From contig NC_053404.1 of NCBI RefSeq assembly GCF_016859285.1, positions 16,135,105 to 16,199,104 of the forward strand: a DNA stretch of 64,000 bases. The letters run 5' to 3'. Both the position numbers and the translations under genes were made by a program. Below are positions 25,081 to 38,700 of this stretch, piece after piece. The notes beneath the pieces are model-generated. The model did no database searches. It saw nothing but the letters and a program-made list of their open reading frames with translations, and was not told the origin of the DNA. Origin of the DNA: Xiphias gladius. Its lineage: Eukaryota > Chordata > Actinopteri > Istiophoriformes > Xiphiidae. Within the stretch, counting starts at the first letter, position 1, and the number at the start of each line of letters is the position of its first letter.

Positions 25081-28000
25081 GTAAGTGCTTTTAGCGATTT
25101 AAACATTATTCATCAACTACTAAAGTTAGTATACTATAGATGGACAGAGAGATTAAGCTGCATATTACCACTCATAACTTGCTACTTGTTGTTATTTTTA
25201 TTTCCTCCCAGCCTACGCACTTGCTGAGCTCATTGACAACGCTCTGTCGGCCACAGCTAAAAACACAGGAATGAGGACAATAGAGTTAAAATTGGTTGGT
25301 TATGCAGTTGCACATAATGTATAAATAAATATTTTTTTATCTTAACCTTTTGCATATTTGCTTACCATTAATGTAATGTCCAGAGTGAGAGTTCAAACCG
25401 TCTGTTCCTCTGTTTAGCTAAATCTGTAATAGTGACTTACTTCTCTGTCTGTTTTGTAGCTTTTTGATGAAAGCCATGGGAAACCTGCATTGATTGTCTC
25501 AGATAACGGATGTGGAATGAACTCTAAGCAGCTCAATAACTGGGCAGTGTACAGACTCTCTAAATTTACCAGGGAAAACAGCACATTTGTGAGGTTGGTG
25601 TGCTTTACTTTAAATCTACAGAGTAGATGTCATTGTCCAAGCTATACTTCCAGTATGATATCTTTCAGTTGAATGCCTCAAATTAGATTATCCTTCTGTT
25701 TTTTGGGGTTTTTTTGTTTTGTCTTTACTATAATAGGCAAGAGGGGTATGTTCGGCCTGATCCTGTCCCTCGTAGTCTCAACAGTGATATATCCTACTTT
25801 GGAGTTGGAGGAAAACAGGCTGTTTTCTACATTGGAGACTCAACCAGGGTAAGTCTTGTGCTAAAGTAGCTTGGGCTGGTACTTACTGAGGAGGAGGTAA
25901 ATATGAGTCTACCAGCTGGTGTCTCAGGTTTTTACTTCTTTCCTATACCATGAAAGGCTGTTCTTTAAATACACCATTGAGTTGACAATCAGATTCAAGT
26001 ATATGCCAATGTTTTGTTATTCCGTTTAACTGTTCTGAACCCTTAGAGAACCCTGTCGTAAGTTGTAGTGGTAGTGTCATTTAGGACAGGTTTCTTCTAT
26101 CCTCTTTGTTGAAAGTTGTTTATCATGTCACTCACGTTCCTGTCAAAATCATCAGCTTTCTCGCAAATTCATTTTAATCTGCAAAACTGACTAAAAGGGA
26201 GACTATTATTCAATGGTAAGGGGTGATCAGAGTCTGCCCTTAGTAAAGTATTTCTAGCAGTAGGGTTTTTGAACAGATCTGTATACAAGTAATGATTCTC
26301 TCTAATGATCCATAAATCCGAAGAAGTGATGCATTTTGAAGTTTTTCATTAACATACATTTAAAGGAATATTTCAAACAAAATATATCTACCTGAGAGCA
26401 ATTGGAAAATGAACATTATCAACCACATGGTTCTAAATTATCAAGAATACATGTTTTAGAGGCAAAACTATGTTTTTACCTCCGTCTAATCGTAGTAACT
26501 CTATCTATATTAAAGACTAGCATAACAGGATGTTGATGAATTTTTAAAAAATAAACAGAATCATAGATCTTATGAAAATCTAACCAGAGAAGATATGACT
26601 ACCCTTAAGGTCTTGGAGTCAGATGAATCTATCATCATTGAACAAGCAGACAAAGGAGGTGCCACTGTGGTCATGAATAAAGTTGACTATGTTAATGAAT
26701 ATCTAAGACAACTTTCTGATGAGAAGTTTTGACCGGTTCTCATAGAGAAGCTTTTTTTTCGGTTGTTGGTGGCAGTTACTGAAAGAACCCCAGCATTAAA
26801 TTCTTTAACGTCTTTGTTAATTTACCTAAAATTTTAATATTGCCGCCTTAATTTAGAACTGTAAACACATAAATCATAGGTGCCTGGTTAAACTGTCCGG
26901 TTACTCACAATAAATCTGAAATAAAATTGTCTGAAAAGACCTTAGCAGGTGTAATAACAGATATTGCAAAAAAAAAAAAAGAAGTATATATTTTTTAATT
27001 TTCTAGATGATCAGCAAACCAGTAGGCTCCCCAGATGTTCATGAGCTGGTTCTGTCGAAAGAGGATTTTGAGAGAAAAGAGAGGAACAAAGAGGATATTT
27101 ACAGTGGGATCATCAGAAACAGGAAGGTAAATACCGTGTTTCAAAAGCCTCTGTTCAGATTAAGTGAATGTATTTGTAATTGTAACTTTGAATCAAGGCA
27201 TTCATGTTTTGCAACAGGTAATCTGGAGTTCTCAGTGTTAACATCTCTGTTGTCTCTACTCTGTGTGATGTTTTGTCCTCCTCCTGCAGCCCGGTGACTC
27301 TTCACATGTGGAAAATGACGATGAGCGCTTCCTCCATGCCTTAATTGCTGAGGAACCTGGGAAGGAAAGCTTCACAGCCGTGGTCATTACGGGAATCCTG
27401 CCTGAGCATGTCACCTTTTTGAAACATGATTTCAAAGCGTGGACCAGAGAGCTAGCGTAAGTTAATTCACCCACACTATCCCAAATATAATCAAAAGTCT
27501 TTACAGGCCCCAAGTTGTCTGATATGATTAATTTCATATTACAAAGTATTGTCCATATTTCAGTCACATATATCACTATTACATCCATGGAGTCAATGGA
27601 AATGAAATGAGTTGGAGTCCTACAAACTCAGATCGTCTCCCTAACATTGACATTCGGGTGAGGTTATTGGTCTTAAACAGTTTAATTGTTGATGAGAGTG
27701 ACTTGAAGCTCTCCACATCCTGCTTATTGCACTATTACCATTTGACTCTTCTCTTTTAATCAGGTTACCTTGTGGGAAAAGCCTTTCAGATGTCCCCGTG
27801 TAATGAATCTCAGGGAAGTTGATGATGACATGCAGACTCTGTACATAAATTCTGCTGTAGACACATTTGAGTTTAAGGCCAACCCTGGATTAGACCTTGG
27901 CACAGTGGAGGGAGTCATTCGGTATCATCCCTTCCTTTATGACAAGGAGACATACCCTGAAGACCCGTCTGCTGTGCAAGGTAATCAAAATTTTAAATAC

Positions 28001-31000
28001 TCAACGCCCTTTATGACATATGAGAGCTTTGATTCAAATTGTGGATTTTTAATTTGGTCCTTTCTTTATCAGCACCTCTTGATGATGAAGATGACAATAA
28101 TGAGCCTGGAGTCCGATATCAGGCAAGAGGAAAGAGGCCAATCTTTGAGTGTTTCTGGAATGGACGGCTGATACCTTACACCAGAATATCTGAGTAACTT
28201 TATGCTTTAATTATTTTGTTCCATTATTTTCCCGATCTTAACTTTAAAAGAATTTGAGGCAACGTAATTCAGAGATTGTTAAAGTTTACAAGTTTAGATT
28301 AGTCTTTAGAGTTAGAAAAATTCAATGGAACAGCACAACCAGCTGGTTGGTCCACCACTTTGGTCCAGACTGAAAAAAATCTTAACTTTTAGATAGTTTT
28401 CCATATAAATTTGTACTAATGACTTTGGAAATTCCCCAAATCTTGCTCTAGCACCACCATGAGTTTCACATTTGTGGTTTTGAGTGAAATATCTTGACAA
28501 CTCTTTGATGGATTGCTGTGACATTTAGTGGAGACAGTTATGTTCCCAGGGGATAATTTGTAATAACTTTGCTAATCCCTTATTCTTCATATCTAGATCC
28601 ATCATCAACTCCAAACTTAATTTGTCCAGTACTTAACTAACTAATGAAATTACCATCAACTCATGAGCTGTAACTTGTGTTTTATGCTTATTAGAAAATG
28701 TTAGCATGCTAACACACTACAGCATGCTAAATACAGTAAAATGGATGAACATGGTAAACATTATACCTGCTTTACGTCAGCATGTTAGCTTTGACATTTT
28801 GAGCACTGTTAGCATGCTGACATCAGCACTTAGCTCAAAGTACCACTGTGTTTAAGTACTCTCACAGAGCTGCTAGCCTGGCTGTAGACTCCATCTTCCA
28901 GATCCACAGGATCTGGCTGTGTCGCATTTTGGCTGCCCTCCGGCTAACACGTGGCTCCGTCACTGTTTCAGTGTCCACTAGAAACATTTCAGGAGTGGAC
29001 CGTCTGTTCCTGAGCAGCCACATTTCTAGCCACTCTGCTGTAAAACATTTTTCATGTTCTAAAGCATATTGAATACATGTTTGCAGGTGTTTTAGACGTT
29101 TCGTGTCTGTACTTGAGTATGACAACCCCTTTTGCCTCTAACTTTTTCTGTGCAGTCCAGAGCAATATCATGCTCTCTCCCTCCCTCTCTCTTAACACAT
29201 GTACAGCAAAAGTTTAGTTTTAACACGATGCAGGAGCTTATTGTGGACATTGTGGGAAACTTTGTCCCTCTGCTTACAGTCGTTATGCTAAGCTAGGTTC
29301 AACACATCTCTGTCTAGCTCCATATTAAGCATATATGTATGTGAGGGGTGCCAATCTTTTCATCTAACTCTCAGCAAGACAGAAAATATTCCTGTTTCTC
29401 AAAATGTCAAACTATTCCCTTAAAGCTACAATATTTAAGATAGTGCTAGCATGAGACTCTGAAGCAAACCACTCTGCCTCTCCTAACGCTACCTGTCGCT
29501 GCCCCATGTATGCGATTGTTGGTCTACTTATGTCTTGTTGTCCATTTGTTTCAGGCTTGACTGGTGTACCTGGCCGGTTAAAGGAGCAAAGGTCCCTCAA
29601 GAGTGTTACAGTCGGTTTTCAGGGGTGATGTTCACTGACGACAGATTCAAGGTCAGCACGAACAAGCTCACCTTCATGGACCTGGAGCTGAAATTGAAGA
29701 ACAAGGACACTATCTTCACACGCATTGTTAACGGACAGGTGATCATATACATACTTTTTTTTCTATCAGGCTCTGTGATGAGTAGAACAAATTAGAAAAG
29801 CCCAACATCTAAGAGTTTTCCTTTGTAGTACCAGTTTTAGATGTGGATATACAGTATTTTTGAATTTAAGATTGAAAATGCATTAAAAGTTACATGATAA
29901 TTCTTTTATTACTCTTTATGTTGTTGATATTTATTATTGGAAGTGTTCACAATAAAAAGATAGGTTTTGCAGTTGGCTCCCTCCTTGATCAAGGTTCCTA
30001 ACTATAGCAAAAAATGAAAGAAGAAAATGTTCAGCAACTGTGTCGTACACTTTAGAGTCCTTAAGTAAACCTATTAGTGATGTTCTTCATATGTCAAATT
30101 TCCCTAATGAGAAAGAGTGTAACCAGGAGAAAAATAATCAGTCAAAAGAAACAGGTCTGCCACTGTATCTCTTCCCAAACAAGGTGCTTAAACAAGCTGA
30201 GAGAAAAGGTTCAGCCACACATGTTGATATAATTCAAATTCATTAAAGCTGTATTAAGCAATAGTTTTCGTATTTACAATGAATGATTACTTGACGTGAT
30301 CTGCGAATGGGCACAACTCTTCTTCAGTCCACACGTAGACTGTATGGTTGAGTCTCATAGCTCTGAGCAGCCTCCCGCAAACACAGCTGCTGGCATTAAT
30401 GGCAAGGCAAGCCTACCCTTCCTGCTCAGCACAATAGTGAGAAAAAGTAAATCAATTCATGTTGATGAAAGTTTTGCACCAAGTAAGTTAATTTAGGAGG
30501 TTTTTCTCAGGAGCTGGTGGTGGCCAAAACAGAATTAAAAGACCAGTAAAAATTGGTGTTACTCTGGCCACGACTGAATACGACTCTCAGACAATGCTCA
30601 TGTTGCTCTGTCTGCTAGACATGTAATAAGACAATAATTTGCTTACAAGATTTTAGTATGTCAGTCATAAGCTTGTTCTAGAGTCTTTCTTCCTCCTAGT
30701 AGTCAAAACATCTTACTGCAGCTTCAAGCCATTTCTTTGAGTTAAAGAGCAGAAACTTTCCACAGGAAAAAAGAAGTAACATTCAGAGGGAGTTCATGGA
30801 GTGGCTAAAAAACTGTCACGAGAAGTTGGACAAGCAAGTGAAGTTCCTGGGATTCAGGAAGAGCATAGAACGAATGGATGTGCCCACTAAGAAAATGAAG
30901 AATCCCTGGGCGACGTTCTCTTCCATTGAATGGGACGGCAAAATATACAAAACAGGCCAACTTGTGAGCCACTTTTTGTTTTGTTTGTATATGTATACAT

Positions 31001-34000
31001 ATGTGTATTCTGATTATTCTGTATTCTACTGTATATTGATGGCTACTCACTTCCACATACAGGTGAAATCTCAGAAAACACAGCCCATTCTGCATGGTAC
31101 CGTAGTTCAGTTTTTGCTATATGGAGATCATGCGGAAGATGTCTTTGCCGCAGGAGGACAGGTTGAAGTGTCTCTGGTAAGGAAGACATTATGGAGTTTG
31201 TGTTTCAAAAAGTTATAAAACTATGTCTGTTTCAGGAGTTTTTCTTGCATGTAAGTCCATTTTGTCTCTTTATCTCACTGTCTCTGTAGATACGGTAAAA
31301 TCAGTTTAATAAAGGGAAAAACGGTCAAATATCCTAATCCTTGCCTTCACTTTTTTCCCATTGTTTGTCATTGACATAATTCAACATAATACTGTTTTTT
31401 GCCAATATTCTATGTCTAATATCCTACTTTGACAAAGTAGGATATTAGACATATAAGCCTTATTTAATTTTCCAAATGAGCGGTGTCGGTGTAACAGGAA
31501 TGTTGGGCTTGAAACTTCCTCTTTCAACATGAGGCTAATCTTCTGGAGTTAACCAAGCAGACATTTAAGTGAATTTGGGACAAATGTCTGTCCATAAGAA
31601 AGTGGCCAAGCAGAACTCCAGACCTGAACCTATTAAAAATATGGGAAATACACTCCAATCCAATTAGATAGAGCTGGAGAGGCTCTGGGGGGGGGGGCTC
31701 AAGTCTAGATTAATAAGACTGAGAACAGGCTTCTTCATGCAGACTTAAAGCTGTGGTTGCTGCTAGTAGTGCCTGGTCTTGCTGCTTGTACTGGTCTTTG
31801 TGTTAACGAGGTATAATAGTTACAGTTATTTTTTAACATTTTAAAATTCTAAAGAAACAGCATTGAGTTTGTGTGTCTGTGCCAATTAATAGCAGTAAAA
31901 TAAATTAATAAATTAAGTCTTGTAGAACAAACTAAACAATTTAAGATGTTTTCAGAAAACAGATATGATACACTGACATAATGCAAATAGTACGTTGTTT
32001 TTGCTCTTATTTGAGTTTGTATTTTACATGACATTAACAAACAATTCTGCTTCCTAGGAACCCAAAGCACTTTATGACAACACTAAGATCATACCCATTT
32101 CCAAGATAGACAGGACAGTCACTGATGAATCCATCGAGAAAAACATTGAAAATGTCCTGGCCAAGTGAGTAAGCAGCTAGGGGAAATGCTCTTATGCTAG
32201 GACCATCGAATATTTACTCTGGTCTACAGTGCATTTATAACACAAAGTAAGACCACTATATGCATCTTTACACAGCACAGTCATCTTAAACATTTTCTAG
32301 ATGTGCTTCAGTGGTCATGGGGGTTTTATAGATTGGAAATAATTTTCTTACTGTATCTATTTCCCTGCCTAGATGTTGTAGTTTAAGCCTGATGACACTT
32401 AATCAGCTCAAGTAAATGGTATTTGGTTGTTCCAGGCTTCCAGATATGCTAAAAGTGGACTGGCCAGATGGTAAACCCTGGACAGAGAATGGTGTGTTTG
32501 CAGCTGGGACTCCGTTAGGTAAGATTTTGCACATCACACCAGTTCATACACCAGTTCATGTACCAGTCATCAGTTTAAATCAAAATGTGGTAATGCTGAC
32601 AAATGTCCTTTTTCATTGAGCCCAATTATTATTCTGTATGGTTTGTGTTTTTACTTCAATATTTAAGGGGCACTCAAAATCGAAATTCTGAACAAGAAGG
32701 GAGAGTCGATATCCAGGATGCCAACAGTGGGCCAGGGGACAGTGAGAAAACTGAGTGTCAAGCTCACATTAGTTAAGCACGGTAAGATCATCTATGTTAC
32801 AAAAGAAGGACAGTCATCTAAACGTCTTCAGTTTGCTGAAAGTTAAATCAGATGGTTTGATTTTTAAAAATTGCAATGTTATATTTTTAACACAGAGGTC
32901 ATTAGCAATAGTAGGTAGACAAATTGACAGTGAAAATGATTCACCTTGACTGACAAGAAAAATCCCCCATATTTATTTATTTTTAAGGGGCTATAAACAT
33001 GGTTAAAACCTTCAAAAACCTTTCAATTTATTTTGGAATAGCTAATTAAATGCTTTAAAAAAACCTCAAATGATAAAGTTGTAATTTTAAGAGACTCGGG
33101 AATTATGTCATTATACTGGAAATAAACATGTAAAAAGTAAAAATCTATTACATATAATCACTTTCAAAGCTTTAGGAGTTTTGTTAATACATTTTTATAT
33201 TAATAATTTTTATTATTCTCTATCCTGCTATTTTTACAGACTTGCTTATTAATCAGATAATGAAACAGTGAAAATGCCTTTTACAGTTTCCTAGAGTCCA
33301 AATCAAAATACTCAAATTCCTTCTTCTTCCTTTTTTTATTTTATTTTATTTTATTTTTTTATGGTTAGACAACAAAAAATTACCAAATCCTCACATTTTT
33401 AAAGTTTGACCCAAAGAATTATGGCCATTTTCACTTGTAAAATGACCAAAAAAATTATTGCTACTTAATTTTCTTCTACTTTGTTCTAGCCATTCTTTCT
33501 GATTTTTTGATGGTCAGCTTCTTGTTATAGAGTTTGTAACAGTGTTTACTTGCTCTGAATGTGCTAAATTCTGTATGCCTCTCATACGTAGGTCCTAAAA
33601 AAAATGAAGAGATTTTAGCTTTTGTTGCCCAGCATTCAGCAAAGTGGGGTATCTGGTTCAAAAAAATTGGTACGTTTCTATTCATTTGTCATTTTTTTCA
33701 TTCTTGGTTACTTTTTGGATAGCCTGATTTTTATCTGCTGAAAGATCGTGCATCAGTTTTGCAAACATTTCACCTTTGGCAGACAATCTGACCAACCCAG
33801 GGGAGTATACACTGTTTCTGAACACCTTGCTAAATGAAAGTAATGCCACCGTCTTTGGAGGCAGAGAGCTTCCAAGCTACAAACTCAAGTTCACCATGAA
33901 AGGTAAGGAGAACTGGAGTACAGTGTTTACTGTCATGTTTATTATCCTTTCTGAATGCCCTAATCAAACACTTCTGCTTTTATCCGTCTCAGAGGGTAGT

Positions 34001-35724
34001 GGTGAGAGTTTCGTTATGGGTTCTGTGAGCTCCACTCTTCATGTAGGGGTGCCATTCGACATTCCTCTTCAGCTAAAAGATCGTTATGGCAACTCAGCGA
34101 TGCCTCTTCGCAATCTCCAGCCTTTACTCAAATCCAGGTGGGTCACATCATGTCCTTTCTAAAACATCTACTGTTGTTTTAAAACCCAAGTTTTTCCTCT
34201 GTTTTCAGTAGACAGCTTAGTAGGAAGGTGAACCTTCTTTTCATACTGCTTGAAATGCTGTTTTGATGAGGTTGTTATCAGCACATTAATGTAACTATTT
34301 GTAAGCCTAAGTATACATGTATCTTTCACCAGCTAAGACATGAAAAGGTTTATCATAAATCTCATAATGTCTTTATTTTATTGGATGTGATGTAACATTA
34401 CTGTCATTATTTAGTGACATGGATCTGAGTTATGAAGCAGTGGACATCAGTGGCAACAAGTTCACCATAAAAGGTGTCAAAGCAAGAGGAAAAGTACTGA
34501 ATTACCAACAATCCAAGGTAAGAAAAAAATGCTCTCCTCTCAGAAGACATAACTTTGCCTGTCTACAAGAAAGATTGATGGCAAAGGTGAAATAATTAAA
34601 CAATAGTGTATACTATAAGAGTGTACACATGGAGGGTTTTACTGGTCCTGAACAAGGACCTAAATTTTCGCTAATGCAGTAAAATCACAACTCATATTAC
34701 ACACAAATTTTAAAAAATGAACTATCACTTGCCAACAACTAGCCATCCTTATTTCCATGCTGTCTTTTCTTTTGCAGACATATGACTTGAAAGTGATCCT
34801 GCCAGGCCTGAAAAAAAACACACAGACTATCAAGATCAGTCTTCTGCCTGGTTAGAGTACATTTATTAATTTAGAACAACAAATAAACTAGTCATAGTTA
34901 ATTATATTAATAAGTTAGTTAAATATTGATAATAAGAACCTTTGTGAGGGAATCATTTTGATGAAGGTAATGATAATACTTCATAGAATATAAGAAGATT
35001 TCTCTGTTTTTTGGGGGCTGAAACAATCAACAGAAAAGAAAAGTAACTTTTTAAAGCTAAATGCCAAACATTTGATGGATTCAGCTTTCTCAAATGTTTG
35101 AATTTACTGTAAATTAAATATATTTGAGGTTTGGACCGTCGGTTGGACAAAGCAAGCAATTTGGATTGTCACTTTGGGCTCTAGGAAATTGTGGTGGAAA
35201 TTTTTCTCTATTTTCTGGTTTTATAGAACAAAAGGTTAATAGATTAATCATAAAAAAACAAGGCAGCAGTTGTTACACTCGTTTTACAGCAAAAACGCCA
35301 CTGAATTATGGTGCCATTTTGGTTTGAAAAAAACAGCTTATTCTCCACTGACAGTTTTGTGGGAGGTTGGTATTGAAGCCTTTTGGATCCCAAGGGGGAT
35401 TTCAGCCATAGTGTTAAAGTAGCAGATGTCATCCAACTGTGGCTGAAGTTTTAATCTGTTGGCTTCTAACATTAAAAGAGAATCATACATTATATAAAAG
35501 TTAACACAGTTGAGGAATATTTTGATTAGTTTATCAAATGCATTATAATGTTTTTCAGGTAATCCACATGTCCTCCATGTGAAGACAGAAGATGACCCAA
35601 TCATAGTAGAGAATGGAAACCCTGCCAGGTTTAACATTGAAATTCATGATGAGGCTGGAAACATCACCGCTCACCCCAAACAGATAGTTCACTCCCAGGT
35701 ATGGGTGGGCAGTTGTTGGGAAAC

Positions 35725-35756
<32 letters not shown>

Positions 35757-38700
35757 CTGTGTGTCTGTGTCTGTGTGTGTGTCTGTGTGTCTGTGTTGTC
35801 TGTGTCTCATGAGAGTATTGATGGTCTTGGGTCCCCAGAGTTTATCTGGTATGTTTACCAGCTCAAGAAAAGCTCCCAGCAGAAACCAGTAAATCTCAAT
35901 GAAAGCCATCTTAGTGCTAATCATCATTTCAATAGAAGAAAGGAAAAACAATATTGTCTTTCACTCCAGGAAACAAAACACACATGTAGTTAGAATTGTT
36001 GTTATTGTAGTTTGAATCTTATAACTTAAAAGAATTAATCCCTAAATGAAGAAACTTTGTTCTTCCATGTTTTTGGTAACATGCATTTTGATTTAATAAA
36101 CCAAACTTATTTAGGGGCCGATGTAATTTAATGCAGAAAAACTTCATGATGAGTATTAATAGGTTCAGTCAAAGGCAGGGCAGAACATAAAAGTTTTTAA
36201 CCGCTAGTTAAAGGTGGTCAAAGTCAGACCAAGTCTAATATCCTGTGGTAGGTTGTTCCAGCTCTCTGGTGCACAGTAACTAGATGCTGCTTCTCCATGT
36301 TTAGTTTGCACTCTGGGAACATTTTGCAACCCTCTACCTGATAGGGACATTCAAAAATGTAAGCCACTGAGAGATTTATAGGCAAGAATCAGTACTCCAA
36401 ACTCTGTTCTCTGACACACTGGAAGCCATTGCAGAAACCTGGTGTAATATGTTCAACTTTTTTGATATTTGTTAGTATTCTAGTAGCAGTTTACTAAATG
36501 AGCTGAAGTTTGTCTGAGAGTTTTTTGGGGAGACTTTAGAAAAGACCATTACAGTAATCTAACCTTTTGGTATTAGCTTCTCCAAGTCCTGCCTGGACAT
36601 GAATCCTTTGACTCTTTTTATGTTTTGAAGATGGTAAGATGCGGACTTTGTAGTTGATTTAACGTGGCTGTTAAGGTTTAACTCTGAGTCCAAGATTAGG
36701 CCAAGATTTCTGACTTGGGTTTTGGTTTTCAGAGGCAGAGAGCTGAGAATAGCGCTAACTTTCAGCCTTCCTTTTTTGCAGCAAAGAAAGTTATCTCAGG
36801 TTTGTCTGCATTTAGCTGAAAAAAAGTTCAGGCATGTCCAATCATCCATTTGTTCACTGTCCTGTTGGGTGATGGAGACAGGTAAATTTGGCTGCATGAT
36901 TATGATAGTTAATGTGGTTGTTCTGTATAATGCAACCTAATTGAAGCATATAAATGTTATATAGAAGAGGACCAAGGATTGAGCCTTGCGGAACTCCACA
37001 CGTCATGTTTTTTTGCTTAGGTTTGAACCACTTTAGCACTGTGCCTGAGAACCCAACCCAATTGTAAAATGTGTTATGTTGTGCTCCTAGTGCGCAGTCT
37101 TATCTTTCACTTTCTAAGCTTCTAACTCTCCCTCTTTCTCTTGATTGAATAACATAATTTGATTAAGCATGACTAAATTATTTAGTGTGCCAGTCCTCAT
37201 CCTTTCCGTTGTGGATTTCCAGGTTCAGGGGCTTCCTCTGGCAACAATTGACTGCAGCAGCACTGGAGCAGGACAGCTTGTGACAAAGCCCTTAAACCTG
37301 AAAATAATCAGGGGAGAACCACAAAAGCTCAAAGTTCAGTTTTGGATGCCTGTAAGTAAAAAAAAATAAACAACACTTTAAGCTTTCTGTCTAATACAAC
37401 ATTCTCTGATTAAAATAATAATGTCTCCATCCAATCTTTGTTTTTCTACCAGAGTCAGAGTAGCATAGCATCGGTTGTGAGGGAGCTGAAGGTGATGCCC
37501 AGCACAAGGGTCTCCTTGATAGAGCTCTACAGTCGAGATGTTGAGAATCTGGTGCTGAAGAACAACGAAAAGATAGAATGGCCGGCCGGAGGCTCACTGG
37601 AGAACCTGTTCTATAAACTTTATGATGAGACTGGCAGAGAGGTACCTCTCACCGCTGAAATAGTCTCTATGATCAAGGTGTGTTTGGCATATATAATACA
37701 CTATCTTCCTGTTGTTGTTCTCTCTGTATACTATCATATTGTGGAGATACTTGTTTTGTAAATATCAGAGCTACTTCTTTCATGTGGAAAAATTCCAGCA
37801 GATTGGGTGTGTGGTAATTAATAAAACAAACCACGTTGCTGCAATACATAAGACATTTAGGAATCATCGTATCAGAACACTGCCCAGCTTACTGCTGACT
37901 TTTCATTGTTCACTCTGTTTGTGTTTAAGGTTAACTGGAAAGGAGATGTAAATCTGGAAGATTTGGTGCAGGGTAAGCTGCCTAATGTACAGGTGCCCAC
38001 AAAGGTGCAGGAAGAGCCCTTCTACCAGGTGTCCTACCATGACCAGAGTGTGTCTATCTCCTTTACTGTAGTGTAAGCCACATACCCAACTCAAAACTGT
38101 GATTCAGTGTTTGCAAACCTAAAGGAAAAGTTCACTTTGGGAAATATGCTTATTTGCTTTTTGTCAAGAGTTAGATAAGATGATTAATACTACTCTCGTG
38201 TCTGTACACTTAGTAAAAGGCTTCGCTTAGCATAAAGACTGGAAACAGAGGGAAACTGCTAACCTTGCTCTGTCTGAGCAGGGCTGGTAGTATCCACCTA
38301 CTACCACCTCTAAAGCTCAGTAATTAGTCTGTGAGCTTTAGAGTTGTGTAAAAATGAAAAGTTGTGGTTCAGACAGCGCCCGGCTAACAGTTTCCTCCTG
38401 TTTCCAATCTTTATGCTAAATTAAGCCAACTGACACCTAGCTGTAGCCTCATCTGGACAGATATGAGAGTGGTATCTCTTTTCTCATCTAACTCTCTGCA
38501 AGAAGGCAAAAGTCTGCATCCTTGCTTGTTTTGTATGTAGACCTTGTCCAGATGAACCAAAACGGCTAAAAGCAACTCTGCTCCAAAATACATTGAAGCT
38601 GGGTGAAATGCTATCTGGAAACATCAGTGAGTATGAACTGATCACACAAAAATTTTGTTTTTTCAGATATGGTTTCACACTAGTTGACACACAACTTTTT

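Larger units (their letters stand above)
25212..31176 (+). other. SMCHD1: SMCHD1 exons 4-14: GHKL ATPase and transducer
   Basis: Exons: 25212-25294, 25460-25593, 25737-25848, 27007-27126, 27290-27456, 27564-27657, 27764-27980, 28073-28193, 29555-29738, 30766-30963, 31063-31176. The ATP-binding motifs lie in exons 4-6. Strongly conserved blocks follow: [17 protein letters not shown] (exon 7), [13 protein letters not shown] and [15 protein letters not shown] (exon 10), [17 protein letters not shown] (exon 11), [15 protein letters not shown] (exon 12) and [14 protein letters not shown] (exon 13). The catalytic Glu and Mg-binding Asn/Asp residues of the family are all present, so ATPase activity is expected. 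Confidence 0.95.

Noticed and set aside
37223-37351. Suspected retrocopy or pseudogene status of SMCHD1 because of the many intronic elements
   Set aside because: All 47 exons keep phase, splice sites and ATPase motifs, so the gene looks functional.
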